A stretch of 64,000 bases of DNA from Sphaerisporangium album (GCF_003323745.1 NZ_QOIL01000003.1:1-64000), one strand, 5' to 3'. Counted from the stretch's first letter, positions 8,653 through 17,015 are shown. Made by a program: numbers and translations. The notes: generated by a model not told the origin, from the sequence alone.

Positions 8653-9088
8653 ACGCCTCCCGCCCATCGCGCGCCCCGCGATCCTCCTCCTAGGCGGCAA
8701 CGCCGTGATCGTCCACGGGATCCTCGCCCACTTCGCCATCCGCACCGACCACCCGATCATGGCCGCGTACTGCATCATCGCCGGCGCTGGCCTCGGCCTG
8801 ACAGCGGCGGCCGCTCTGCGCAGCCGACCGCGCGCATCATCACCCGAGCAGCCGACCGGCTCGCTGCCCGACGACCTGGACGTACTGGCCGAGTCCATCA
8901 TCCGTACCGCCGAGCGCAACGCCCTGGCCCTGCGCGAACCCGCCGCCGACCTGGCCTATGCCTACCACCGGCTCGGCAGCGCGCAACGCCACCGGCTGCG
9001 CGCCGATCACCCGGACCTGCACTCGGCCATGGCGCAGATCGCGACCCACTTCGAACCCCGAGGAAGGAAAGGCAACACCCAGCGATGA
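8645..9088 (+). CDS. Membrane-anchored hypothetical protein
   Basis: This 147-residue protein has two N-terminal transmembrane segments (about residues 10-30 and 39-60), then a hydrophilic helical domain of about 85 residues that would be cytoplasmic. No family is recognised. The GTG start at 8645 overlaps the preceding stop. Confidence 0.75.
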   Translation: MAERLPPIARPAILLLGGNAVIVHGILAHFAIRTDHPIMAAYCIIAGAGLGLTAAAALRSRPRASSPEQPTGSLPDDLDVLAESIIRTAERNALALREPAADLAYAYHRLGSAQRHRLRADHPDLHSAMAQIATHFEPRGRKGNTQR

Positions 9089-9381
9089 CCACCTCGTACA
9101 AGCAGATGTTCCGGTACGCCGTGCCGATCGACGACAACCCCCATCTCCTCCGGCTCGCCGCCGACCCGGTGAAGGTCGCCACGTGCACCATCGGCACGAT
9201 GACGCCGGGCGTGGAGTTCTGGGCCGAGTGGCGCCACGACGTCCAACTCGCCGAGCGCACCTTCCAGGTGTTCGGCACCGGACACCCCGTGCCCGTCAAC
9301 GCCATTCATCGCGGCACCGCCGAACGCGACATGCACGGTCTGGTCTGGCACCTCTACGAACTGGAGCCGAACCGTGGCTGA
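9085..9381 (+). CDS. Phage-type protein resembling DUF7352
   Basis: This 98-residue protein has the pattern MFRYAVPIDDNPHLL ... ERTFQVFGTGHPVP. It resembles a small beta-rich family that I recall as DUF7352 (a YKYxLPI start and a VGTGHP motif). The function is unknown, and the assignment is from memory. It starts at an ATGA overlap. Confidence 0.75.
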   Translation: MTTSYKQMFRYAVPIDDNPHLLRLAADPVKVATCTIGTMTPGVEFWAEWRHDVQLAERTFQVFGTGHPVPVNAIHRGTAERDMHGLVWHLYELEPNRG

Positions 9382-9769
9382 CCAGCCGTACACCAACCCC
9401 AAGCCGCTCCCTGCCACTGCTGCCGCCATGCGCCAGGTCGAGGAGATCCTCACCAAGGCCGGATACGACCCCGCCGACATTTACTACCGGGTCGACCACG
9501 ATCCCCTGCTCCTCAGAATGCCCACCAGAATGCCCCGCGACGAGGCCCACCAGCACCTCACGCGTTACGCCGCGGCCCTCATCGCCGCAGGCCTCGGCGT
9601 GGCCACCTGCGGCCGAGGGGAGCACACCGAGCGGCTCATCGTCGCCGGCGATCAAGCCACGGCCGACCAGCATGCACCTCACATCCAGGCCGACCTACGT
9701 CCGCTGGTCGCGCCCCTCGCGGCACCCCAACGAGAGAACAAGGGCCCTGAAGGAGCGCAGCATGGTTGA
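9374..9769 (+). CDS. Hypothetical protein
   Basis: This 131-residue protein of unknown function has an alpha/beta pattern with two helices (ATAAAMRQVEEILTKAGY and EAHQHLTRYAAALIAAGLGV). The GTG at 9374 overlaps the previous gene and the stop overlaps the next ATG at 9762. No catalytic motif is visible. Confidence 0.72.
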   Translation: MADQPYTNPKPLPATAAAMRQVEEILTKAGYDPADIYYRVDHDPLLLRMPTRMPRDEAHQHLTRYAAALIAAGLGVATCGRGEHTERLIVAGDQATADQHAPHIQADLRPLVAPLAAPQRENKGPEGAQHG

Positions 9770-10355
9770 CGTCTGGGGCCGGGAGGACCTCACCTGCCCC
9801 GCCACCCGCCAGCAGATCCGCCGCCTCGTCCGCATGGCCTACGCCCGCCCATGGCGCGGCGACACCACCGCGGACCGATCGCACTGCCTGGACACCACAG
9901 CGATCACCGAGCCAGGCAGGCTCACCAGGATCATGTACACCCTCGACTACGGCTACCACGCGTCCGGATGGTTCGCGAACTCCGACTACGAGCGGTGCCT
10001 GCACCTGTCCGTATCGCACCCCCGGCCCGACCTGCCAGTCGAAGTTCGCCAACTTCCCGCCGACCTCGGCCCGGGAGCGTATGCCGCCATGCGGACCGAG
10101 ACCCCCAACGACGACGAGGTCCGCGCCTGGGGTCTGGTGCTCTTCCGCGAGCACGCCACCAAGGCATGGTTCGAGCCGGCCGTCGGGCCGAACGATCCGT
10201 ACCGGGCGCCGAACGTGGTGCACCTGCGGCTGTACCTCGATCGCGAGAACCGGCCGATTCTGCCACGCGGCGAGGTGTACGACCTGCGGCCGTGGGACGA
10301 CGGCACCTCACCCGCGAAGATCACCGAAGGACGGGCGGGCGCCGATGTCCGTTGA
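9762..10355 (+). CDS. Hypothetical protein
   Basis: This 197-residue protein is rich in aromatic residues (YTLDYGYHASGWFANSDYER), suggesting a compact beta-rich fold. No family is recognised. AGGAGCG at 9751-9757 provides the ribosome site for the ATG at 9762, and it overlaps the following gene by 11 bases. Confidence 0.75.
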   Translation: MVDVWGREDLTCPATRQQIRRLVRMAYARPWRGDTTADRSHCLDTTAITEPGRLTRIMYTLDYGYHASGWFANSDYERCLHLSVSHPRPDLPVEVRQLPADLGPGAYAAMRTETPNDDEVRAWGLVLFREHATKAWFEPAVGPNDPYRAPNVVHLRLYLDRENRPILPRGEVYDLRPWDDGTSPAKITEGRAGADVR

Positions 10356-10986
10356 GCACCCCGACCAAGTCCGCCCAGAGGACATCCCCAAGGACCTGAT
10401 CGCCAAGGTCTATCCGGTCGCTCTCGCCCACGGAATCCCCTGGCACGACGAAGCCCTGCGTATCATCGCCGCCGCGGTGCTCACCGAGGCTCACGCGCGT
10501 ATCGCTCCGACGATCGAGCCCAACGGCGAGACAAAGGATCTCGACCTGGACGCTGCGGCCGCCATCGTCCAAGTCCTGCATAACCACGGCTTCCCCAATG
10601 CGGAGCACCGCGCCCGCACCGCCGCGCAAGCCAAGGGAGACATCACGGGATGCCCCGGTGTGGTCTGGAAGGTCCGGAGCGGCGGCACGGCCCGCAGCGC
10701 GTCGGACGCTCAGATCGAGGCATGGCTGACCGAGACCATCACGGAGAAGCTCGACGCGGGCGCTGGCGCAGGAATCCTGGTGGTGCAGCGCGCCGGAGCC
10801 GACCCGGCCGACGCACCCTGCTGGTGGGCGATCATGCGCGCCTATCAGCTCGAGTGCCTCATCAGCCCGAACGGCCTGTGGACGGTCGGACACAAGTTCC
10901 CCATCCGCATGCTCCTGACGGACGCGTGCACCCTGCTGCGCAGGGCTGGGTACGGCAGTCCGCTGCCTGACGAGGTGGTGGCGTGA
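10345..10986 (+). CDS. Hypothetical protein
   Basis: This 213-residue protein has an N-terminal helical half and a C-terminal alpha/beta half (GAGILVVQRAGADP, CWWAIMRAYQLECL). No domain is recognised. Translation is coupled on both sides, starting at ATG 10345 and ending at a GTGA junction at 10983. Confidence 0.73.
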   Translation: MSVEHPDQVRPEDIPKDLIAKVYPVALAHGIPWHDEALRIIAAAVLTEAHARIAPTIEPNGETKDLDLDAAAAIVQVLHNHGFPNAEHRARTAAQAKGDITGCPGVVWKVRSGGTARSASDAQIEAWLTETITEKLDAGAGAGILVVQRAGADPADAPCWWAIMRAYQLECLISPNGLWTVGHKFPIRMLLTDACTLLRRAGYGSPLPDEVVA

Positions 10987-11405
10987 TGGCCGCGCGCGCC
11001 CCGATGTCCAGGCTCGCGAAACTCGCGCGCATCCTCGCCCGCCCGGAGATGGAGCGCCGCTCGTACTGGCGGCTTCTCGCCGGCCGCGACCATTGGGCGG
11101 TCATCCTCATCACCCACGGCCGCCCCGGCGAGCCACCCGAGCGGCAGCCTCAGACCCCGAGGATCCGCCCTGAGTTCCTCCGCCGCACCGGCGCCGACCT
11201 CACGCCCGAGCAACTGCTCCACGAACGCATCGGCCAGTACCTACGCGCCGACGCCCAGGGCGCACACCAGATGGACGTCGCCGCCGCCGCGGCGATCGCC
11301 ACGACGGCCGCCGCAGTCACGCTCGCCGAACTCGGCATCGACCTCACCACCCTCGCCCGCCGGGCCGACCAGCGGCCCTCCACCCTCGAAAGGCGCCAGC
11401 CATGA
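10983..11405 (+). CDS. Basic helical hypothetical protein
   Basis: This 140-residue protein has a basic N-terminus (MSRLAKLARILARPEMERRS) and an Ala-rich hydrophobic stretch at about residues 98-118. That stretch may be one membrane helix or a buried helix. The start is either the GTG at 10983, which overlaps the previous stop, or the ATG at 10986. No family is recognised. Confidence 0.7.
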   Translation: MMAARAPMSRLAKLARILARPEMERRSYWRLLAGRDHWAVILITHGRPGEPPERQPQTPRIRPEFLRRTGADLTPEQLLHERIGQYLRADAQGAHQMDVAAAAAIATTAAAVTLAELGIDLTTLARRADQRPSTLERRQP

Positions 11406-11842
11406 GCGTTCCCCACGCTGTCCTCGCCTACGGCTACAACCTCGGCGGCTCAAGCTGGAACATCGCAGAGAAGGACGAGTACGGCAGCCCCGCCGTGCCC
11501 TGGTACAACCCAGACCATGGCGACTTCATCCGCCAGGCCGAAGCGGTGCTCCTCGCAGCGGCCGGCGTCGAGGCCGACCCCTGGGATCGTGACGAGCAGC
11601 TGAAGGCTCACTTCGGCCTCAAGTTCGAGAGGTACGTCTCCTGGGACGACGCCGAATACATGCTGGCCGCCCACGTCATCAGCACCGACTGGGAGAAGAC
11701 CGAGGAGCTCGACCTGGCGGCGCTGATCACACAGGCCGCCGGCGAGGGCTGGGACGACAAGCTCCGCGCCGCCGTTGGCGTGCTCGGCATCACCCCAGAG
11801 CAGGAGCAGCCCCAGTGGGTGCTGTGCGCGTATCAGTCGTGA
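11402..11842 (+). CDS. Hypothetical actinophage-type protein
   Basis: This 146-residue acidic protein begins HAVLAYGYNLGGSSWNIAE, a pattern I associate with small proteins of unknown function in actinobacteria and their phages. No catalytic residues can be assigned. It starts at an ATGA overlap and ends at a GTGA overlap. Confidence 0.75.
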   Translation: MSVPHAVLAYGYNLGGSSWNIAEKDEYGSPAVPWYNPDHGDFIRQAEAVLLAAAGVEADPWDRDEQLKAHFGLKFERYVSWDDAEYMLAAHVISTDWEKTEELDLAALITQAAGEGWDDKLRAAVGVLGITPEQEQPQWVLCAYQS

Positions 11843-12471
11843 GCGCCATGCCTGAGCAGTCACCTGGCGCCGAGGGCGAGCAGGAGCAGGGGAGCCAGGA
11901 CATCCCACAGCAGGCATTCGACGCAGCGGAGAAGGCGTTCCGCGGCGGGGTGCGCATCCGCCCGGGAGCGCGCGCTGCGGCCCAGCTCGCCGCTGGACAG
12001 TCGATCATCTCGTCCGGCACCGAGGCCGAACACGCCGCGCGCCTCGGCGTGGCGGCCGCCGCCCCGATCATCGCCGCGCACGCCCTGGAGACCGCGACGC
12101 GCGAGTACGCCACCGCCGCGATCGAGGGCGTCGTACGCCAGGCCGTCGCCGAGGCCCGGCCGCAACTGGAAGAACTGAACGAGAAGATCGTCGCTGAGAC
12201 CCTCCAGGCCCACGCCAAGAAGTTGTTCGACCAGTTCCGTGCTGAAGTCGTCGCCGGGCTGCCCAAGGCGCTGGCCGATCAGGGCCGTGTCATCGTCGCC
12301 GTCAGCGACCTCGAAGCCATCCGCGCCGAGCTCGTACCCGACGGGCGCATCGGCCGGACCCTGCTCACCGGCAGCCACCCCACCGCCGCCAACCTCGCCC
12401 GCGACGAGTGCCTCGACCGGCTCCGCGCCATGCTCGCCGGACTGCTCCCCAAGGAGGACCTGGGTGCCTGA
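11839..12471 (+). CDS. Helical coiled-coil hypothetical protein
   Basis: This protein of about 210 residues is almost entirely alpha-helical, with an acidic Gln/Glu-rich start and a long charged helix around residues 85-125. The GTG at 11839 overlaps the preceding stop; an ATG at 11848 is an alternative. No family is recognised. Confidence 0.7.
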   Translation: MSAMPEQSPGAEGEQEQGSQDIPQQAFDAAEKAFRGGVRIRPGARAAAQLAAGQSIISSGTEAEHAARLGVAAAAPIIAAHALETATREYATAAIEGVVRQAVAEARPQLEELNEKIVAETLQAHAKKLFDQFRAEVVAGLPKALADQGRVIVAVSDLEAIRAELVPDGRIGRTLLTGSHPTAANLARDECLDRLRAMLAGLLPKEDLGA

Positions 12472-12871
12472 GCAGCCCCCGCGACACACCGCCACCGGGG
12501 AGACCCGCGTCTACTGGATCCCCGACCTGCCCAACCCCGACGCGCCCACGGTCGCCGATCTCAACCGGCCGGACGCCGTTCTGCTCGGCACCGACCGCCC
12601 GCTGCTTACGATCATGATCGACGTCGGACCGTTCGTCCGAGCAGCCGATGGCGTCCAGCGTGCCCTGGCCGCGGCCGCGCGCACCCTGTTCCCGGGCCTT
12701 CTGGGCAAGACCTCCCGATGGCAGCACGAGATCGAGAACGGTCCCCAGTACGCCCGGCACCGGCGCCGCTGCCGCGCCTGCAACCCGGCCGGCAACCCGC
12801 GGCCGCTCCCGATCAACGGCCACGAGTACGCCCGCCGGCGCCGCGCCCGGGCCCGACGGAGGAACCGATGA
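12464..12871 (+). CDS. Hypothetical protein with arginine-rich tail
   Basis: This 135-residue protein has an alpha/beta N-terminal half, a HRRRCRACNP Cys pair and a very basic tail (RRRRARARRRNR). The tail suggests contact with nucleic acid. It sits immediately upstream of the Thg1-like gene, overlapping its ATG by 4 bases, so the two are co-translated and may work together; that is inference only. Confidence 0.7.
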   Translation: MPEQPPRHTATGETRVYWIPDLPNPDAPTVADLNRPDAVLLGTDRPLLTIMIDVGPFVRAADGVQRALAAAARTLFPGLLGKTSRWQHEIENGPQYARHRRRCRACNPAGNPRPLPINGHEYARRRRARARRRNR

Positions 12872-13665
12872 GCACAGACAAGACCGCCCTCGGGGACAGG
12901 ATGAAGGCCTACGAGGCCGTGACCCGGGCCCTGCTCCCGCGCCGTACCTACGCGATCATCCGCGTCGACATCCGCGCAGCGCACTCCTACCTACGCGGAG
13001 CCGACAAGCCGTTCGACAGCGACTTCATGACCGCCATGAACACCACCGCCCGGGCGCTGTGCGAAGAGGTCTCCGGCGCGGTGGTCGCCTACACCCAGTC
13101 CGACGAGATCAGCGTCTTGGCCACCGACTTCGGGTCCACACACACTCAGCCGTGGTTCGGCGGCGTCACAGCCAAGGTGGTGTCCATCTCCGCGTCGGCC
13201 GCGACCGCCGCGTTCAACACGGCCGAAGGCGGCCGCAACGGCGCCCTGGCCCTGTTCGACGCCCGGGTATTCACACTGCCGAACCCGGTCGAGGTGGCCA
13301 ACTACTTCGTCTGGCGGCAGCGGGACTGCATCCGCAACTCGATCTCCATGGCCGCGCAGGCCCGCTTCTCCGCTCGGCAGCTCCACGGGAAGAGCACCGG
13401 GGAGATGCAGGAGATGCTCTGGTCTGAGCACAACATCAACTGGAACGGCTACCCGGCCGACGCGAAACGGGGCCGCGTGTGCACCCGCACGACGGGGGAG
13501 CGGGAGGTCACCTTCGTCGACCGGCGCACCCACGAGGAGACCACGACCCTGGCGATCCGCTCGTGGTGGGAAACCGACGCGGCGCCGCACTTCACCGCAG
13601 AGCCGACCGGGTGGCTAGCCACCGTCATTCCGCCGCTGCCCGTGCTGCACCAGGAGCGATCGTGA
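12868..13665 (+). CDS. Thg1-like 3'-5' polymerase (tRNA-His guanylyltransferase family)
   Basis: This 265-residue protein is close to the usual length of bacterial and archaeal Thg1-like proteins, which add nucleotides to RNA in the 3'-5' direction and can repair truncated tRNA 5' ends. The motif RVDIRAAHSY corresponds to the family RxDGR metal site (Asp34), and YTQSDEIS gives Asp79 and Glu80 of the second metal site. A block near residues 188-200 (EHNINWNGYP, then KRGR) matches the family INxN / KRG region. The DGR glycine is replaced by isoleucine (DIR), a notable deviation. Known roles are 5'-end tRNA repair or G-1 addition; this protein's substrate is unknown. Confidence 0.92.
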   Translation: MSTDKTALGDRMKAYEAVTRALLPRRTYAIIRVDIRAAHSYLRGADKPFDSDFMTAMNTTARALCEEVSGAVVAYTQSDEISVLATDFGSTHTQPWFGGVTAKVVSISASAATAAFNTAEGGRNGALALFDARVFTLPNPVEVANYFVWRQRDCIRNSISMAAQARFSARQLHGKSTGEMQEMLWSEHNINWNGYPADAKRGRVCTRTTGEREVTFVDRRTHEETTTLAIRSWWETDAAPHFTAEPTGWLATVIPPLPVLHQERS

Positions 13666-14582
13666 GCCGCGTCTACTTCCACACCCCCACCGACGAGGCC
13701 GAGCTGCTCGGCGCCGAGCGCGCCCATGCCGGCGTCCTCACTCACGACCTCGCCGCTCAGCACATCACCCCCGTGCTCGACCCCCTGGGCGAGCTCACCG
13801 CCCACGGCCGACTCGTCGGCACCCCGCGCGCCCAGCTGGCCGACCGCTTCAACCTGTACGCGCGCACCGGTGGCACCCCGAACCTGCTCATCTGGCACGG
13901 CCGCGAACTCCGCGCGTCATCGCTGATGCTCAACACCGCGCTGGAACTCGGCGACGACGGCGTGAAGCTCATGGCCCGCCTGTACGGCCAATGCGAGATC
14001 CACGCCTACGTCGAGGGGCCGCACCGCGCGTGGCTCGCCGACATCATGGAACGCGGGCTGGCCACCGGCGTGCTCCGCCGCGGCATGGGCTGGGAAGGAA
14101 AACCCGACCACCCGCACGGCAAAGGCCGCGGCGTGATCCCGCTTCTGCGCTCCCGCGACGACGAACCGGTCGTCATGTCGTACTCGGTCTGCGACGGCTT
14201 CCCCAACCCGGTCGCCTGGGACTGGGAGCCGCCTGCGGAGTGGCGGCCGCCAAGCTGGACCGCCGAGGAATGGGCCGAACTCGACGGAGACGATCAGGAG
14301 GACTACCGGGCGAGCGCCGTCGACGAGGCCTTCGGAGCCCTACCATCCGACGAGCGGTGGCGCATCGCGATGGGCGCGCTCCGCGCCCGCTCGAAGGCCG
14401 GCCTCCTGGAACTGACCCCGGACGGCTGGGACGACTTCTGCTTCGGCCACGAGCTGTCGCTGTTCGACCTGCAGGCGGACGACTGGCGCGACCGCGTCGA
14501 GCGGGCATTGGACGCGCAGGCTCAAATCGAGGCTCTGTGGGCCGCGCGCAGCGACACAGCGGACTGGTTACGAGAAAGGTGA
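13662..14582 (+). CDS. Conserved hypothetical protein
   Basis: This 306-residue protein starts SRVYFHTPTDEAELLGAERA, a pattern I associate with a widespread actinobacterial/actinophage family of unknown function. The middle contains LYGQCEIHAYVEG and GFPNPVAWDWEPP, and the C-terminal third is helical and acidic. The GTG at 13662 overlaps the stop of the Thg1-like gene, suggesting co-translation. No function is proposed. Confidence 0.83.
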   Translation: MSRVYFHTPTDEAELLGAERAHAGVLTHDLAAQHITPVLDPLGELTAHGRLVGTPRAQLADRFNLYARTGGTPNLLIWHGRELRASSLMLNTALELGDDGVKLMARLYGQCEIHAYVEGPHRAWLADIMERGLATGVLRRGMGWEGKPDHPHGKGRGVIPLLRSRDDEPVVMSYSVCDGFPNPVAWDWEPPAEWRPPSWTAEEWAELDGDDQEDYRASAVDEAFGALPSDERWRIAMGALRARSKAGLLELTPDGWDDFCFGHELSLFDLQADDWRDRVERALDAQAQIEALWAARSDTADWLRER

Positions 14583-14587
14583 GGAAG

Positions 14588-14749
14588 ATGGGCGGCGACG
14601 ACTCCTCGAACGTGCTGATGAACATCCGCTTCTGGCACCAGGTCCTCGAGGACTCCAAACGCACCATCGCATGCTCCGCAGCCGACGCCCCCAGATGGCG
14701 CGCCGCCGTCGAAGCGGTCGCGCCGGGCACCTCATCAAAGTCATCGTGA
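14588..14749 (+). CDS. Small hypothetical protein
   Basis: This 53-residue protein (VLMNIRFWHQVLEDSKRTIA) is probably helical. GGTGAGGA just upstream supports the ATG at 14588, and the stop overlaps the next GTG as GTGA. The function is unknown. Confidence 0.6.
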   Translation: MGGDDSSNVLMNIRFWHQVLEDSKRTIACSAADAPRWRAAVEAVAPGTSSKSS

Positions 14750-14949
14750 GCCCGATCGTGCCGGACGGGGAGGCGTACGTGCTCGACGAGCAGGCCGTCG
14801 AGGCGGACTCGCGTGCGGAAGCTCAGCGGGGGGTGCACGACTGGTCGGGCGCTCTTCTGCGCCGCGGGGAGTTCATGGACCGGCCAGGCCGCGGTGGCTT
14901 CTCATGCCCCCGAGGACGTGGAAGGGAGGACTGTCATCTTGACCGCTGA
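14746..14949 (+). CDS. Small hypothetical protein
   Basis: This 67-residue protein starts at a GTG coupled to the previous stop. The first 35 residues (SPIVPDGEAYVLDEQAVEAD) look protein-like, while the C-terminus is Gly/Arg-rich. It is supported mainly by position in the operon. Confidence 0.55.
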   Translation: MSPIVPDGEAYVLDEQAVEADSRAEAQRGVHDWSGALLRRGEFMDRPGRGGFSCPRGRGREDCHLDR

Positions 14950-15022
14950 CCAGCAGGCCCGGGCGCTCCGCGTGCTCGCCGGCCTCTGCCGCGCCTGCGC
15001 CGCAGAGGCCGGCTCTACGTAG
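14939..15022 (+). CDS. Possible 27-residue peptide
   Basis: This short frame (TADQQARALRVLAGLCRACA) starts at a TTG at 14939, with GGGAGGA at 14924-14930 as a good ribosome site. It ends the long plus-strand run. The pattern of an amphipathic helix followed by a CRAC cysteine pair is plausible, but at this length the evidence is slight. Confidence 0.33.
   Translation: MTADQQARALRVLAGLCRACAAEAGST
14978..15013. terminator. 12-bp inverted repeat between convergent operons
   Basis: Arms GCCGGCCTCTGC and GCAGAGGCCGGC pair perfectly around a 12-base loop. The element lies exactly where the plus-strand run ends and the minus-strand pair (15.0-15.4 kb) ends. It probably acts as a bidirectional terminator without a T-tract, as is common in actinobacteria. 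Confidence 0.65.
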
Positions 15023-15194
15023 GGAAATGACGATCGAGCACCTCGGTGAACTCCGGCAGCGTCACGAAGCCCGTCCGTCCCTGCTGGAGAGTCACCAGCT
15101 CCACCAAGGCGGCGACGAACGGATTGCTCTGCTCGTGCAACGGCAGGGCGCCCATCGCAGCCTTGAGCCGGTCGCAGGCTGCCGGGAAAGCCAT
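15015..15194 (-). CDS. Small hypothetical protein
   Basis: This 59-residue protein (FPAACDRLKAAMGALPLHEQ ... LPEFTEVLDRHFP) is helical and has no recognised family. The ATG at 15194 lies 8 bases past the stop of the preceding minus-strand gene, so the two form a small operon. Confidence 0.55.
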   Translation of the reverse strand: MAFPAACDRLKAAMGALPLHEQSNPFVAALVELVTLQQGRTGFVTLPEFTEVLDRHFPT

Positions 15195-15204
15195 TGCCGC
15201 CCAT

Positions 15205-15405
15205 TCATCGCGCTTGCACCTTTTCGGCGTTGACCATGAGATCCCACTCCAGTTCCAGGTAGGAGGGGCATTCGGGCGTGTGCCAGTTCTCAATCACTGT
15301 GTCGCCGTCGGGCCACATGACCGCGACGTTCGTCTCCGCTGGCTCAGCCAGGCAGATGGGACAGAGGTTGAGTCGCCGAGCGGGATCTTCTGACGGAACG
15401 GACAT
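15205..15405 (-). CDS. Small zinc-binding hypothetical protein
   Basis: This 66-residue protein has CPICLAEPAE near the N-terminus and a later HTPECPSYLE, together forming a likely Cys/His zinc site. GAGGTGAG just upstream supports the ATG at 15405. The upstream 120 bases are AT-rich for this window and probably hold the promoter. The function is unknown. Confidence 0.65.
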   Translation of the reverse strand: MSVPSEDPARRLNLCPICLAEPAETNVAVMWPDGDTVIENWHTPECPSYLELEWDLMVNAEKVQAR

Positions 15406-15530
15406 GGAGCTCACCTCGCTGCGGAAGAGGCCCATTGTGGTCCGATAGATGGATTTATGCCATAAACGATGCCGAAACGGTAGGTCGTAAACTACATATC
15501 CCTCGTAGCCGTCCCGGCGCCCCGCAGCGC

Positions 15531-15811
15531 ATGGCATCCCACACCCATCTCGACGCCGGCAAGCAGGCCGCGACCATCCACCAGGAGCGCGGCCGCGTCG
15601 AAGCGATCCGTGACGCCCTCGCCGACATGGAGTGGAAAGCCTGCCGCGAAACCCAGCACACCCCGACGCCCGCGATCACGCCCGCGGCGCGATCCGTTCC
15701 CTGGCTGGCATCTGGGGCACCGTCGAGGAGCTCGAGCGAATCCCGGGGCGCCTGCCGAATCGACGGACGCCCCGGGATCGGCCTAGTCCCGATCGCCGCC
15801 AACTCCAGTGA
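15531..15811 (+). pseudogene. Possible frameshifted helical gene
   Basis: A plus-strand frame from ATG 15531 (HLDAGKQAATIHQERGRVEA, then IRDALADMEW) looks protein-like until about 15660. The continuation (GAIRSLAGIWGTVEELERIP) then lies one base out of frame and runs to a TGA at 15809-15811. This suggests a broken gene. It overlaps the 3' end of the RhuM gene on the other strand, which also suggests decay. The call rests on composition only. Confidence 0.3.
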
Positions 15812-16853
15812 TCTTGGAAATGCCGTCTTCGAGCTCGGCGAAAGCCTGTTCAGTGGCCCCTGCCTCCAGACGCTGCATCTCCTCGGTGTCCTCGCGGGCG
15901 GCCTCGATCGCCTCGCGCTCCCGGCGGGCCTGCTCGTAGATCTTGAAGCGTTCGGCGACCATGGCCTCCATGTCCTTGTGGGAGACACGGCCGGCATTGG
16001 TCAACACCGCGTACTCGTTGAACTGGATGAAGTCGTTGGTCTTCACGACCCACTCGGCCATGGTGATCTGCTGGCGGCGCTTGGCGCGCGTCTCGGCGTA
16101 GTCCAGGAATTGGGTCGTCAGCCGGTTGAGGTCGTCGATCTCGTCAGCGTTCAGGTAGTTCTTCGCGACGGTGGTGTCCGCCTTGCGGACCTTGGCTCCC
16201 TTCCAGGAGGTGAGTCCCATGTTCGCCTTGGAGGGATCGGCACGCTTCACGACCAGCTCGGCGGCGGTGTAACCGGTCACGGCGAAGACCAGCTTGTTCT
16301 GGATCGTGGCGAAGAACGTGCTGGCGATGTCGGACTTGCTGTCGTAGTCCACGCTCGTCTGGGCGAAGACGTCCCTGACCTTCTGGTAGAAGCGCGCCTC
16401 GGAAGCACGGATGTCCCGGATCCGCTCGAGCAGCTCGTCGAAGTAGTCCACGCCGCCCGGGTGCTTGAGGCGCTCGTCGTCCAGCACGAAACCCTTGATC
16501 AGGTACTCCCGCAGGACGGTGGTGGCCCACTGGCGGAACTGGATGCCCCGGGGCGATCGCACGCGGTAGGCAACGCCGAGGATCATGTCCAGGTTGTAGA
16601 CGTTGATCTGACGACCGACGAGCCGCGAACCCTCCTGTTGAACTATTTCCAATTTGGAAATAGTTGCCTCGGTCAGCTCGCCGTCCTCCAGGAGGTTCGC
16701 GATGTGCTTGTTGATCGCGGGAATGCCCGTGTCGAACAGGTGCGCCATCTCGGCCTGCGACAGCCAGACCGTGCCGTTGACGGGCCGCAGCTGCATCTGG
16801 ACGAGCCCGTCGTCGGTGGTGTAAAGGATCAGCTCCCCCGAGGACTCTGCCAC
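15783..16853 (-). CDS. rhuM: RhuM family protein
   Basis: This 356-residue protein matches the RhuM family closely. The N-terminal DNA-binding-like region has VWLSQAEMAHLFDTGIPAIN, and NLDMILGVAYRVRSPRGIQF, REYLIKGFVLDDERL and the C-terminal NMGLTSWKGAKVRK and NYLNADEIDDLNRL blocks follow. RhuM was described from a Salmonella pathogenicity island and is widespread in mobile islands; its biochemical role is not settled. The GTG at 16853 is preceded by AAGGGAG and is preferred to an upstream ATG at 16931. It is divergent from the Fic gene, sharing about 150 bases of control region, so the two are probably co-regulated. Confidence 0.88.
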   Translation of the reverse strand: MAESSGELILYTTDDGLVQMQLRPVNGTVWLSQAEMAHLFDTGIPAINKHIANLLEDGELTEATISKLEIVQQEGSRLVGRQINVYNLDMILGVAYRVRSPRGIQFRQWATTVLREYLIKGFVLDDERLKHPGGVDYFDELLERIRDIRASEARFYQKVRDVFAQTSVDYDSKSDIASTFFATIQNKLVFAVTGYTAAELVVKRADPSKANMGLTSWKGAKVRKADTTVAKNYLNADEIDDLNRLTTQFLDYAETRAKRRQQITMAEWVVKTNDFIQFNEYAVLTNAGRVSHKDMEAMVAERFKIYEQARREREAIEAAREDTEEMQRLEAGATEQAFAELEDGISKITGVGGDRD

Positions 16854-16927
16854 CTGGCCGCTCCCTTGATCTAGATGTGACCTTATCTTCCCCTTACGGG
16901 ACACCAGTATGGCACTCTTTGGGCACG

Positions 16928-17015
16928 GCATGGGACACTCTGACGGCCAGTGATGAGCATCTCATTCCATGATATGCACGTTGAGCTGGGCTTTTCTTGC
17001 CGATAGCATGGGACA
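16928..17015. promoter_or_regulatory. RhuM-Fic divergent control region
   Basis: A 10-base direct repeat, GCATGGGACA, occurs at 16928-16937 and 17006-17015. Between them lies a short palindrome, ATGAG-CAT-CTCAT (16953-16965). On the plus strand TTGAGC (16981) and TAGCAT (17004) are 17 bases apart and would start transcription near the GTG at 17017. The second direct repeat overlaps this -10 element, as expected for an operator. The assignment is inferred from layout. Confidence 0.45.

Noticed and set aside
15435-16874. 479-residue plus-strand frame
   Set aside because: Mostly antisense to the clearly recognisable RhuM gene; only the first 130 bases or so may be a real decayed gene.
16969-17007. 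Longest start for the Fic protein
   Set aside because: The extra residues do not resemble Fic N-termini, no ribosome site precedes ATG 16969 and it would place the promoter-like sequence inside the gene.
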